Shown: piece by piece, positions 1 to 8,347 of the stretch | How positions within the stretch are numbered: the stretch's first letter is position 1 | How the letters are laid out: each line of letters begins with the position of its first letter | Assembly: GCA_019232645.1 (NCBI GenBank) | Contig: JAFANO010000442.1 | Coordinates: forward strand, 1 to 11,518 | Length of the DNA: 11,518 nt | Source of the DNA: Planctomycetaceae bacterium | Lineage (GTDB): Bacteria > Planctomycetota > Planctomycetia > Isosphaerales > Isosphaeraceae | Reading direction: 5' to 3' | The notes under the pieces: model-generated | The model's database searches: none | What the model saw: only the letters and a program-made list of their open reading frames with translations | Told to the model about the DNA's origin: nothing | Position numbers and translations under genes: made by a program

Positions 1-78
1 GGATTCCAGGCCGGCCTGCGCGGCATAGCCGCAGGTCAAGATCATGCCGCACAGCGCCACACGACGGATCGGAGACAT
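1..78 (-). CDS. N-terminus of a probable secreted protein (cut by window edge)
   Basis: An ATG at 76-78 on the minus strand opens 26 codons that run off the window. The start has a basic n-region (MSPIRR), a short hydrophobic stretch (VALCGMILTCG) and an AAQA/G segment that fits a signal peptidase I site, so export is likely. A GAGGA ribosome-binding site lies 5 nt upstream (84-88). The gene sits 77 nt after the exosortase stop on the same strand and is probably the next operon member. In exosortase loci such a neighbour is often an EpsI-type accessory protein or a sorted substrate, but too little sequence is visible to choose. The N-terminal call is fairly firm; the function is unknown. Confidence 0.55.
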   Translation of the reverse strand, partial: MSPIRRVALCGMILTCGYAAQAGLES

Positions 79-155
79 CGCACGTCCTCGCCGGCTCTGG
101 CCCGGCCTTCCTTGGGGGAAACGAGTCGGGGGAGAACTCTCGACGGCGGCGCGCC

Positions 156-1112
156 TCACGCCCTGGCCACCGCCACGATGGGAGGGCCGGCCAGGTTCGA
201 GACCTGGTTTAACACCCAGCACCAACCGCGGAGCAGCGAGAGGCCGAAGGCCATCATCAGGAGGCCCTCGATCGTGTGATACGTCCCCGAGGCGAAGTTC
301 GGGTCGAGGTGATGCATGATGTACCCAGTCAGGATGACGCGAGCCACGTTGGCTGTGATGGCGATCGGGACCGCCGCAGCGACGACCGCCGCGCGATACC
401 AGGACGGCCGCGTCGAGAGGTAGGCCACCGCGACGGTCAACGCCAGGAACCCGGTGAGCTGGCGCATCCCGCTGCACGCCTCGGCCACGAACATCTGCAC
501 GCCGCCGGGAAGGGTCAGCCTGTTCCCTTCGCAGAGCACCGGGACGCCCGTCGCGTTCAGCACCACCGTGGCGACCTGGCTGGCCATTAACTGGAGCGGC
601 GAGGCGATCTTAGTATACAGCGCGATCGGCAGCGGGACCATGAAGATCAGGAAGAAGATCGCGAAGCCGTAGCGGCGCAGGGCGTCCGTCCCCGCGAGCA
701 GGGCGCACAGGCCCGCCGCGCCCAGCAGGAACGACAGGTCGCCCAGAAAGCCGACCGGGACCAGCACCGTGGCCAGCCGGCCCGCCATCGAGAACCCCAG
801 CAAGCCGAGCCCGATCCCCACCCCCGAGCGGAACGGCACCGGGCCGCGGCGGGCGGCCTGGTCGGCGAAGTAGAGGCTGATCAGCGGGACCAGGAACCCG
901 TGGCTATAATTCTCGTCGGTCCTCCAGACGCGGACGAAATGCTCGAGGTTCGACCCGAAGATCAGGCAGAGCAAGCCCAGGCAACTGATCCCACCGATCA
1001 GGGGGGCGCGCCTCTCGGGGTCGGCGAGTGCCTGGCGCGCCAGGGAGATCAAGCCCGGCGTGGGATCGACCCTCGCCGGAGATGGGGGGGGCTCCAGGTG
1101 CGTCGTCACCAT
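156..1112 (-). CDS. Exosortase (exosortase/archaeosortase family transpeptidase)
   Basis: Polytopic inner-membrane cysteine transpeptidase that, by family knowledge, recognises C-terminal sorting tags (PEP-CTERM type) on exported proteins and cleaves them near the membrane. Numbered from the ATG at 1112 (318 residues), the triad is complete: Cys213 in EACSGMRQL, Arg258 in ANVARVILTG and His279 in YHTIEG. An NYSHG motif typical of the family is near residue 68. Most of the rest is hydrophobic spans. The start is uncertain. The ATG at 1112 has GAGGA 11 nt upstream, like neighbouring genes; the ATG at 1124 has GAGG directly abutting it; a GTG at 1151 has no visible site. It follows the FHA/TPR gene by about 85 nt and precedes a secreted-protein gene. 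The family call is firm, but the subtype (for example the planctomycete XrtU type) cannot be fixed by eye, and no PEP-CTERM substrate is visible in the window. Confidence 0.95.
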   Translation of the reverse strand: MVTTHLEPPPSPARVDPTPGLISLARQALADPERRAPLIGGISCLGLLCLIFGSNLEHFVRVWRTDENYSHGFLVPLISLYFADQAARRGPVPFRSGVGIGLGLLGFSMAGRLATVLVPVGFLGDLSFLLGAAGLCALLAGTDALRRYGFAIFFLIFMVPLPIALYTKIASPLQLMASQVATVVLNATGVPVLCEGNRLTLPGGVQMFVAEACSGMRQLTGFLALTVAVAYLSTRPSWYRAAVVAAAVPIAITANVARVILTGYIMHHLDPNFASGTYHTIEGLLMMAFGLSLLRGWCWVLNQVSNLAGPPIVAVARA

Positions 1113-1197
1113 ATCTTCGTCCATCCTCGTCAGGAAGAGAGCCTGGGCCACGCGCCGCGGCGCATCGGTCGGGTCGGCGTGCCATCCACGCTCGAAA

Positions 1198-4100
1198 TCA
1201 AGGCTGGTTCGCCGGTTTCGAGTCGGTCTCGGCCCGCGCCTCCGGCACGTCGGGGCGGGTCCCCGAATATTTCAAGAACTCCTGGGCGCGCCGCGTGATT
1301 TCATCATTGGAGTCGGGTTTCCTGGCCGACTCCAGCGCCTGGAGGCGCCTCGGCTCGTCGTTGAGCCGCAGCTCGATGTCGGCAAGATTCATCCACCAAG
1401 AGCGGCGGATCGCCTCGTCAGGCATCAGGTCGATCGCCTGGCGATAGCGCCGCTCGGCCTCGGTCCAGCGCGCCTTCAGGGCCAGCGCCTCGCCCTCGGC
1501 CGCCAGGTGAACGGCCGTCGAGGCCCCCTCGGGCGCGGTCGCCTCCGCCCGCGCCAGGAGGACGTCGAGCGGACGATCGGCGTCGGGGGCCCCGCGCTCC
1601 CGCAAGGTCCGGGCCGCGACCAGCGGCGCGACGGCGAAGCGCGGCAGGGCCTCGGACCATTGCTCGAAGGTCCATTCCTCCTGCGCGGCCATGTCGCGGA
1701 CGACCATGCCGATCAGGTCCTCGTAGGGCAAGGCATAGCGGCGGACCTGCGAATCCTCGATGAACGCCGGGGCAGCCAGCCGCGACAGATCCGCGCGCGA
1801 CGCCATCTCCAAGGCCTCGCGGTACATCCTCACCGCGGCTTCCCGGTTCCCCGCCTTGAGCCACTGATGTCCCGACCAGGCCAGCGCGATCACGTCCCGG
1901 CTCAGCCCGACACGTGCGGCCAACGGGCTTTCCGGGTTCCCCTGTCGCGGCCGTGACAGCGCGAGCCGGGCGGCCGGCTGCACGGGCGAGGCCTGGCACG
2001 CGGCGACCAGCAGCGATTGGACCTCCTCGGCGTTGTCGGGTCCGGCGTCGGGGGCACGGTCCTGGTATAAGGCCCAAGACACCAGGTTCCCGGCCGTCGT
2101 CTTCCACCACGAGGTGCCCTGAAGGGTGATCGATTCCGGGAGCGGTTTCGGGCTCCGGGCGTTCCGCACGAGGCGATTCGCGACCTGGCCGGCGGCGTAG
2201 GCGTCGCGCGACCATGTCCAGGCCATTCCGTTCCCGGCCGCCCCGACGAGCAGCGCGGCGGCCGTCGCCGGGAGCCATCCCAGCCAGAGCGGTAGCGACC
2301 ACTGCCCGGGGGCCTCGGCCACGGTCGGGATCGGGAGCATCGCGTCCCGCCGGACGCTCGGATGGGCCGACACCATCGGTTCAGGGGCGACCCGGTGCGC
2401 CGCCAAGATGTCGCGCGCCGACGGCCACTCTCGGCTGGCGAAGGGGGGGGCAGTCTTCGACGAGGGTGAGTTCACCGGGGGACGTCCCGCGGCTAGAGGC
2501 GCGGTCGGCGCCGACGTGGGTTGGACCTTCGACCGGGCGGTAACCGAGGCCTGGCGGGGTGTTGATCCGCGGCCCCGCGCGGTTGTCGCTCGAGGACTCG
2601 ACGCGGTCCTCGGCTCATCCTGATGCGGCGTCGTCAGGTCGATCGTGGCCGAATCGAACGTTGGGGTGGGCCCGGTCCAGACGCACGGCTCCACGAGGAG
2701 GGTATCCGTGACGAACGGTGCCTGATCCCGCCAGGCTTGCGCCTCGGGCATGATCGAAAACCCGAGAGGCTCCGGTGCGGTTGCAGTTGCGAGCCATGAG
2801 GCGGTTGCCTCATCGGTTCCGATCGAGGTCGACACCTGCCTCGACGTCGTGACCGTCCCGGCGGCCCCCGCGGCCTGGATCTCCTGCTCGGGGGCAGAGG
2901 TCGACCCGGGTTCCCTCTCCTCCTGAGAGAGAGGCGGGCAGATGGAGCGTTCGGACTCGGCGTCACGGCTCTCGGCGTGGCATTCCTCTGCCGGGAGGAG
3001 AGCTGATCGGGTCTCCTCCCGGTCAAGGGCGATCGCTCCAGTCGGCTCCGCGGACATGTCCGAGGCCAGCTCGGGCCCAGAGGTTCCCAGGGCCGACTCC
3101 TGCCCTGCCTCGTCGCGAAGTGGTGCGTCTTCGGCCGGAGCGACTGCGACGTCCGGTCGCGGCACCGCCGGTGCCTTGAACGAGGCCGGTCGGGGAGGGC
3201 TGAAGAATGGGACCGACCTTTCCCGGAGCGGTACTGAGAGCCTTCGGGTCGTCGCGGGCCGATCGACGCGCGCCTCGGGGCGGGGTGGGAAGATCGGAGG
3301 CTTCCAGCTCCCAGCGGACGGCTTGCTCCGGTCGCGGGGCGGGTCGGCCGGGGCGGGAGTCGTCCGCGGGGCGACCGGCTCGAGTCCGAGAGCGGACGGC
3401 GGGAGCTCCTCGACGGCGATCGCTTGGGACGACTCGGTTGCGAAGAGTGCCTCGTCCGAGTTGGCCGGGTCGAGCGGCACCCGTTCGTAGTCCATCCTCG
3501 CGATCTCCGGGGGACTCTCCCGATCGATCGGAGGAGGATCGGCGAAGAAGGACGCCCCCCTCGTCGCGGGAAGGTCCAGATCCGCGACGAGATTGCCCGG
3601 CTCGGGTGTTTGGTAGACCGCCAGCGCGGTCGTCACCGAGATCGGCGGCGGTTCGATGTCGGCGAGGCCCTGGGTGAGCGGTGCTGCGAAGCGTCGCGCG
3701 GCCGGCCGGATCCGGACATTCGGCCGCTTCCGCGTGTCGGGACCGCACGGTCCTCCCTCGTGCCGCGTGAGGCTCGTGGCGGCCAAGGTCGCCGCGGGGG
3801 AGGCCGAAGGCCTGGGGGGCTCGGGGACGACGGTCCGCGCCCGGAGTCGTTCGCCGGCCGCCTTCCAGCGCTCCCGCCAGCACCGATCGTCCTGACGCGC
3901 CTTCAGCCAGCTCTCGCGCTGCTCCCGTCGGGCCTGCCAGCGTGCCAGACGCTCCGGGGAGTGATCGAGGGAAGGGCGATCCACCCGGGGCGACTCGCAC
4001 TGGCCATCGCCATCCGGAGCGGGATCCTCGGGCGGATCACCGCCGGTGTGCTCGGGCGCCGGAGTGGAGTCCGGGGGCGGCTCCAAGGGGAGCGGCGTGG

Positions 4101-4431
4101 GGTAAGTTGCCCAGTCGGGGGCGGCATTGCGAGTCGGGCGGAGGGTCAGCCAGGATCCGCCCACACGGAAGGGAACGTCATACGGCAAGGGGCAGGGTTG
4201 CTCGATCGAGCGGCCATCGAACCAGACCGATCCGGGGGGCCTCATCGGGACCAACTGCCAAGTCCCCCCCCGACGTCGGAGCCGGCATTCCTCCTCGGCC
4301 AAGTCGGGCTCGGCGAGGCGGACCTCGCAGTAGGGGGCGCGGCCGATCCGGACCGAGACTCCCGGGAGCTCAACGACGCGGATCGGGTCCGTGTCGCGGC
4401 CCTGGATGTGCAGGCAGGCAGTTTCCGGCAT
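1198..4431 (-). CDS. FHA-like domain / disordered linker / membrane span / TPR-like protein
   Basis: A 1077-residue protein in four parts. Residues about 1-100 resemble a forkhead-associated fold: RIGRAPYCEVRL gives the conserved Gly-Arg (30-31), followed by beta-strand-like segments and a WFDGRSI turn. The usual Ser and His that contact phosphothreonine are absent (EEEC at 46-49), so phosphopeptide binding is doubtful. Residues about 100-700 are Pro/Ala/Arg/Ser-rich and probably disordered, apart from a basic Trp-containing helix at about 158-198. One hydrophobic span covers about 713-738. The C-terminal ~340 residues are helical with TPR-like units, such as the segments around WLKAGNREAAVRMYREAL and ARWTEAERRYRQAIDLMP. 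With a single span, the FHA part and the TPR part should lie on opposite sides of the membrane. It lies between the ligase-like gene and the exosortase, suggesting a scaffold role in EPS assembly or sorting; this is inference. Start ATG with a strong AAGGAGGA site 11 nt upstream. Confidence 0.88.
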   Translation of the reverse strand: MPETACLHIQGRDTDPIRVVELPGVSVRIGRAPYCEVRLAEPDLAEEECRLRRRGGTWQLVPMRPPGSVWFDGRSIEQPCPLPYDVPFRVGGSWLTLRPTRNAAPDWATYPTPLPLEPPPDSTPAPEHTGGDPPEDPAPDGDGQCESPRVDRPSLDHSPERLARWQARREQRESWLKARQDDRCWRERWKAAGERLRARTVVPEPPRPSASPAATLAATSLTRHEGGPCGPDTRKRPNVRIRPAARRFAAPLTQGLADIEPPPISVTTALAVYQTPEPGNLVADLDLPATRGASFFADPPPIDRESPPEIARMDYERVPLDPANSDEALFATESSQAIAVEELPPSALGLEPVAPRTTPAPADPPRDRSKPSAGSWKPPIFPPRPEARVDRPATTRRLSVPLRERSVPFFSPPRPASFKAPAVPRPDVAVAPAEDAPLRDEAGQESALGTSGPELASDMSAEPTGAIALDREETRSALLPAEECHAESRDAESERSICPPLSQEEREPGSTSAPEQEIQAAGAAGTVTTSRQVSTSIGTDEATASWLATATAPEPLGFSIMPEAQAWRDQAPFVTDTLLVEPCVWTGPTPTFDSATIDLTTPHQDEPRTASSPRATTARGRGSTPRQASVTARSKVQPTSAPTAPLAAGRPPVNSPSSKTAPPFASREWPSARDILAAHRVAPEPMVSAHPSVRRDAMLPIPTVAEAPGQWSLPLWLGWLPATAAALLVGAAGNGMAWTWSRDAYAAGQVANRLVRNARSPKPLPESITLQGTSWWKTTAGNLVSWALYQDRAPDAGPDNAEEVQSLLVAACQASPVQPAARLALSRPRQGNPESPLAARVGLSRDVIALAWSGHQWLKAGNREAAVRMYREALEMASRADLSRLAAPAFIEDSQVRRYALPYEDLIGMVVRDMAAQEEWTFEQWSEALPRFAVAPLVAARTLRERGAPDADRPLDVLLARAEATAPEGASTAVHLAAEGEALALKARWTEAERRYRQAIDLMPDEAIRRSWWMNLADIELRLNDEPRRLQALESARKPDSNDEITRRAQEFLKYSGTRPDVPEARAETDSKPANQP

Positions 4432-4442
4432 CGTGGGTTGAC

Positions 4443-4450
4443 TCCTCCTT
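4443..4450 (-). promoter_or_regulatory. Strong Shine-Dalgarno for the FHA/TPR gene
   Basis: AAGGAGGA on the minus strand, 11 nt before the ATG at 4431, is the best ribosome-binding site in the window. It fixes the start of the FHA/TPR gene and lies within the 40-nt gap after the ligase-like gene. Confidence 0.75.
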
Positions 4451-4471
4451 GAAGCCCAGCGCGCGATTCGC

Positions 4472-6034
4472 TTACCCGCGCTCCACGAACAGGTCGGTTC
4501 CCCCGGCCAGCCAGCGGTTCCCGGCCCCTCCCAGCGCGCTGGCGGCCACGGCGACGGCGGCCAGCTCGACCGTCCAGTGGACGGCCGAAAATAGACCGAA
4601 TCCGGCCGCCGCGCCGATCATGCCGAAGGCCAGCGCGCGGTCCGCCGTGCCGACCCGCCGGACCGCTCCGGGCAGGCGGTAGAGACACCAGAGCAGCGCG
4701 ACCACGAGCAGCGCGACTCCCACCGCGCCTGCCTCGACCCACCATTGCAATAAGCTGCTGAGGGCGGTCGTCCGCGCCTCGTCGCACGACTTGTAGAGCG
4801 GGAAGATCGAGGCGAAGCTCCCCAGTCCCGTCCCGAGGACGGGGAAGTCGCGGAGGATCGCCCACGCGTCGGCCCAGACCCGCGTCGCCGTTTCCAGGCC
4901 CTCGGCCGAGGCCAGCGGCCGGGCGTCGGGGATCCGGGACCAGACCTCCCCGAGCAGGATCCCACCCCCCAGCGCGAGCACCGACAGCAGCGTCACGATG
5001 AGTCCGAGCCAGCGCAGGCCCGAGGGCCGGGCGCTGGGGAGGCCGACCAGGACCAGGCTGATCGCGAACGGCAGGCTCAACCAGCGGCCCGCCATCAGGC
5101 CGATCAGCACGGCGCTGGTCCAGAGCAGGCCGATGAGCAGGACGACCAGGCCCCCCTGCCCCGAGTCGCCCAGCCGCGTCCGGAGCCCCTCGCGGCTGCC
5201 GCGCGGGGCCAGCAGTTGCAGGATGAGCGCCAGCGCCAGGGGCAGGCCGATCGTCCCCAGCGCCAGGAAGGCCCCCGGCCCCCCCATGAGGCTCCCGATC
5301 AGGAACGGTCGATCGGGCACCGGCACCGCCCAGGAGGTGGTCGCCGCGCTCGCGGCGTCCAGTGCCCGCAAGGCGGTCGTGTTAGGCGTGGCCAGCAGGT
5401 CGCCGACCGACGGAGTCCACCACGGGCCGAGGCCCGGGTCGTAGAGGCCGAACAGGTGACCCGACCGGCTGACCAGTTGCACCAAGGCGAACGACGTATT
5501 GAAGAAGAAGGCGGCGATGATGCTTCCCCAGACCACGTAGAGTCGCCCCAAGCGATCAGCGAACAGGGAAACGCTCCAGAAGAGAGCGAGGCAGGCCGTC
5601 GCGCCCGCCAGCCATTGGAGCGTGCCCGAGCGGTCGAGCGTCACCGGCGAGCCTCCCCCGGCCGGCTCGGGCAGCGCCAGGCCGGGGCCTGCGGCCCGGG
5701 CGCGCTCGGGGAAGAAGCCCAGGGCGTAGGCCGCGCGCGAGCGGGGCGAGAGCTGCTCGGCCACCCGGGGCGGCAGGGGTGAGAGCTGCACGGCCGCCAA
5801 CGCCAGGGCCAGGGCACCCAGCGCGGTCAGGGGGCTCTTCAGGACCCGCATCCTCCCCTCCAGCGCGACCCGCGCCAGCGAGGCGATCACGAGCAGGGAC
5901 GTCAGCCCGGCGATCATCGGCCGGGCCCACCAGACCGCCCCGCCGAAGGCCAGCGTGGTGCCGGTCAGGAGGCTCGCCAAGACCAGGGTCACGATGCGGT
6001 CGGCGATCTTCAGGAGTCGTTGCCGAACGTTCAC
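4472..6034 (-). CDS. O-antigen ligase/polymerase-like (Wzy/WaaL family) membrane protein
   Basis: A 520-residue multi-span inner-membrane protein of the Wzy_C (O-antigen ligase/polymerase) type, which joins lipid-linked glycan units or transfers glycan to an acceptor on the outer face of the membrane. The family signature is WADAWAILRDF followed by PVLGTGLGSF (about 387-406), then FPLYKS. About ten hydrophobic spans flank a soluble loop of about 85-135 and another of about 190-240. The open frame extends upstream to 6226, but that part overlaps the kinase gene out of frame and is not protein-like. The GTG at 6034 is chosen because GGAGA lies 8 nt upstream and the gap to the kinase stop is then 16 nt. 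Oddity: the segment aligning with the family's H-N-x9-G motif reads LSSLLQWWVEAG (425-436), so the conserved His is a Leu. The family is fairly sure; polymerase versus ligase is undecided. Confidence 0.88.
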   Translation of the reverse strand: MNVRQRLLKIADRIVTLVLASLLTGTTLAFGGAVWWARPMIAGLTSLLVIASLARVALEGRMRVLKSPLTALGALALALAAVQLSPLPPRVAEQLSPRSRAAYALGFFPERARAAGPGLALPEPAGGGSPVTLDRSGTLQWLAGATACLALFWSVSLFADRLGRLYVVWGSIIAAFFFNTSFALVQLVSRSGHLFGLYDPGLGPWWTPSVGDLLATPNTTALRALDAASAATTSWAVPVPDRPFLIGSLMGGPGAFLALGTIGLPLALALILQLLAPRGSREGLRTRLGDSGQGGLVVLLIGLLWTSAVLIGLMAGRWLSLPFAISLVLVGLPSARPSGLRWLGLIVTLLSVLALGGGILLGEVWSRIPDARPLASAEGLETATRVWADAWAILRDFPVLGTGLGSFASIFPLYKSCDEARTTALSSLLQWWVEAGAVGVALLVVALLWCLYRLPGAVRRVGTADRALAFGMIGAAAGFGLFSAVHWTVELAAVAVAASALGGAGNRWLAGGTDLFVERG

Positions 6035-6042
6035 GCGAAGCG

Positions 6043-6047
6043 TCTCC
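6043..6047 (-). promoter_or_regulatory. Ribosome-binding site deciding the GTG start at 6034
   Basis: GGAGA on the minus strand, 8 nt before the GTG at 6034. It lies in the 16-nt gap between the kinase stop codon and the ligase-like gene. It supports this GTG over upstream in-frame starts that would overlap the kinase gene by up to 176 nt. Confidence 0.6.
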
Positions 6048-6050
6048 GGC

Positions 6051-8315
6051 TCAGTCCCGGAACGAGCCGGCCAGCGGCAATGCGGCGTGCTCGTCCGAAG
6101 GGGCGTCCAAGCCGCCGGCGGCGAGCCGGCGGCCCTGGTCGACGCCCTCGGCGGGGCCGTACGGCGCGTCGGGGCCGTAGCTCGACCAGTTCTTGAGGTC
6201 CTCGTGCAGTCCGTTGAAGACGACACCCGCGATCATGACGTGCGACTGCTCGAGCATGGCCTTGGCCCGCTGGAGCGGCCTGAGTTCCTGCGACCCCGAG
6301 CGCACCACCAGCAGCGCCGCATCGACGATCCGTCCGAGCATGCGGCAGTCGGCCAGGCCGAGGATCGCCGGGCCGTCCAGGATCACGCGGTCGTAGTGAT
6401 TCGACAGCGCCAGGATCAATTGCCGGAGCTCGAGGGTCCCGAGGATCTCGATCGGGACGTTGCGCACGTCGCCGGTGGGGAGGAAGTCGAGATTGGGGAT
6501 GTCGGTCCGGACGACGGTCCGCTGCCAGGGCAGGTCGCCACGGAGCACGTCCACCAGTCCGAGATCGTGCCCGCCCTCGTGCCGGAAGACGCCGCCCAGG
6601 CTGGGCCAGCGGAGGTCGACGTCCATCAGCAGGGTCCGCTCGCCGGCGCGGGCGCAGGTGGCGGCCAGGTTCAGCGCGGTCGTGCTCTTCCCCTCGCCTG
6701 CCTTGGCGCTGGTGACCAGCAGGGTCACGATCGGTCCGTGCTTGTCGGAGACCCCGAGGAGGCTGGCGCGGAGGTTGCGGAAGGCGTCGGCCTCGATCGA
6801 CCCGGGCGCGCCCGGCGTCCAGAGATGGCCCGCCCGCTGGATCGACGCCGCCCGACGGATCCGGGGGACCACCCCGAAGAGCGGCAGGGTCAACCCGGCC
6901 GCGAGGTGTTCGGGGACCTTGACCGAGTGGTCGAGGTGCTCCATCAGGCAGACCAGGCCGATGCCCAGGGCGAAGCTCATGAAGGTGCAAATCGCGATGT
7001 TCAACGGGCGGCGCGGGCGGACCGGCAGGGTGGGCTCGGGGATGCTGGGCGGCAGCGCGATCGGGTCCTTCTGCGACTGCGCGACGATGTTGAAGTCGGC
7101 GATCCGCCGCTGCAGCTCGCCGATCCGCACGACCTTCTGCTTCTGCTCATTGAGCAGGTCGATGAACCTCTGGTGGGTGGGCATCGACTCCTGCATCTCG
7201 GCCAGCGCCTTCTTGACGTTCTCCTCGTCGGATCGGATCTCGGTCCTCATGTTCTCCACCAGCGCCTCGTAGGGATCGGTGCCGCCGTCCGAGGTCGCGG
7301 TCGGGGCCGAGCGGAGCCGGGTGAGTCGATCCATCACACGGTCGAGCTTCTCGGCGGTGTATTTGACCGAAGGGTCGGAGTCGAAATAACGGATGGTGCG
7401 GCGGAATTGCCTCATCCGGCCGGTCAGCTCCTCGCGAACCCGTTCGAGCTCGGCGATCTGCCCCTCGCGAGACGAGGATTCGGCCTGACCCTTGAGGTTC
7501 GGGAACGATTGCGCGAGCCAGGCCTGCTGCTGGAGCTCGCCGAGCCGCGCGTGCTTCTGCATCAGGAGCGAGCCGAGCATCTCGAACTGCGCCTGCTTGA
7601 TGTTCTTGCCTTCGGGCCCGATCGTGTCGGCGTGCTTCCTGAGCATCTCGTAGATCTTTTCGTTGAGCACGCGCGACTCCCCCTCGAGCTGCTTGAGACT
7701 GGCCTGAGCGCCGTCCCGCGAGTCGTAGTTTTTTTGGACGACCTCGTCACGGGCCTGCTTCTTCATGAGCTCCAGGAGGAGCGAGAGCTGCTTGACGGTC
7801 CGGGCGGGGTCGGTGCCTTCGAGCGACACGGTGACTTGGTTGGTCCCCTGGATCAGGCGGGCCTGGAGGTTGGCGAGCAGCTCCTCGGAGGCCTCCTGAG
7901 CCGACAGGCCCGTCGGGATCAGGCTGGGGTCGTTGATGAAGACCTGGTCGGCCATCACCTTGCTCTTGAGCATGGCGATCCGATTGGGGATGTATTTCTC
8001 GGAGGCCTCGGCGTCGCGCGGGACTCCGTTGTTGGAGACCAGCGTGGACAGCACGGGATCGAACTGCGGGGGCTCGATCACGACCTGCGCGACGGCCCGG
8101 TAGACCGAGGGCTGGCGGACGGTCCAGACCGCGCCCAGGACGCCCAGGGGGACGGCGATCACCAGGACGAGCCAGATCCGCCGCCTCAGGGCGCGGAGGT
8201 AATCCGAAGGCGACTTCGACGGCGTGGGGCCGTGGAGCGGCGTGAACGTGGGGGTATGGGCCTGGAGGCCGGGGGGGCGGGGTGGCCCCGTGACAGAAGG
8301 CTGGATTCCATCCAT
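6051..8315 (-). CDS. Fused Wzz chain-length regulator and BY-kinase (tyrosine autokinase)
   Basis: A 754-residue inner-membrane polysaccharide co-polymerase of class 2a, which sets EPS chain length and cycles through tyrosine autophosphorylation. Order: Pro-rich cytosolic start (1-35); first span about 47-66; Wzz-type periplasmic region with long coiled coils (about 140-300 and 350-410); a Pro-rich stretch (421-437) and second span about 438-458; BY-kinase domain to the end. The kinase has the oligomerisation motif DAFRNLR (510-516), Walker A SAKAGEGKST (536-545), Walker A' LLMDVDL (562-568) and Walker B VILDGP (644-649). The C-terminal tail holds only two tyrosines, Tyr713 and Tyr719, in SYGPDAPYG, fewer than the usual cluster. 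The ATG at 8315 has GGGAG 11 nt upstream and lies 32 nt after the preceding gene. Length and architecture are typical of fused proteobacterial/planctomycete forms. Very confident. Confidence 0.97.
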   Translation of the reverse strand: MDGIQPSVTGPPRPPGLQAHTPTFTPLHGPTPSKSPSDYLRALRRRIWLVLVIAVPLGVLGAVWTVRQPSVYRAVAQVVIEPPQFDPVLSTLVSNNGVPRDAEASEKYIPNRIAMLKSKVMADQVFINDPSLIPTGLSAQEASEELLANLQARLIQGTNQVTVSLEGTDPARTVKQLSLLLELMKKQARDEVVQKNYDSRDGAQASLKQLEGESRVLNEKIYEMLRKHADTIGPEGKNIKQAQFEMLGSLLMQKHARLGELQQQAWLAQSFPNLKGQAESSSREGQIAELERVREELTGRMRQFRRTIRYFDSDPSVKYTAEKLDRVMDRLTRLRSAPTATSDGGTDPYEALVENMRTEIRSDEENVKKALAEMQESMPTHQRFIDLLNEQKQKVVRIGELQRRIADFNIVAQSQKDPIALPPSIPEPTLPVRPRRPLNIAICTFMSFALGIGLVCLMEHLDHSVKVPEHLAAGLTLPLFGVVPRIRRAASIQRAGHLWTPGAPGSIEADAFRNLRASLLGVSDKHGPIVTLLVTSAKAGEGKSTTALNLAATCARAGERTLLMDVDLRWPSLGGVFRHEGGHDLGLVDVLRGDLPWQRTVVRTDIPNLDFLPTGDVRNVPIEILGTLELRQLILALSNHYDRVILDGPAILGLADCRMLGRIVDAALLVVRSGSQELRPLQRAKAMLEQSHVMIAGVVFNGLHEDLKNWSSYGPDAPYGPAEGVDQGRRLAAGGLDAPSDEHAALPLAGSFRD

Positions 8316-8347
8316 GGATCATTCCGCTCCCATCCGATGCCAATCGG

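Noticed and set aside
3424..4452. Long plus-strand open frames (342 and 246 codons) opposite the FHA/TPR gene.
   Set aside because: Arg/Gly/Pro-rich shadows of a GC-rich gene with a strong ribosome-binding site on the other strand; no motif or coding bias of their own.
6035..6226. Upstream extension of the O-antigen ligase-like frame by 64 codons.
   Set aside because: It overlaps the conserved end of the kinase gene out of frame, reads as Thr/Arg/Pro noise, and the GTG at 6034 has its own ribosome-binding site.
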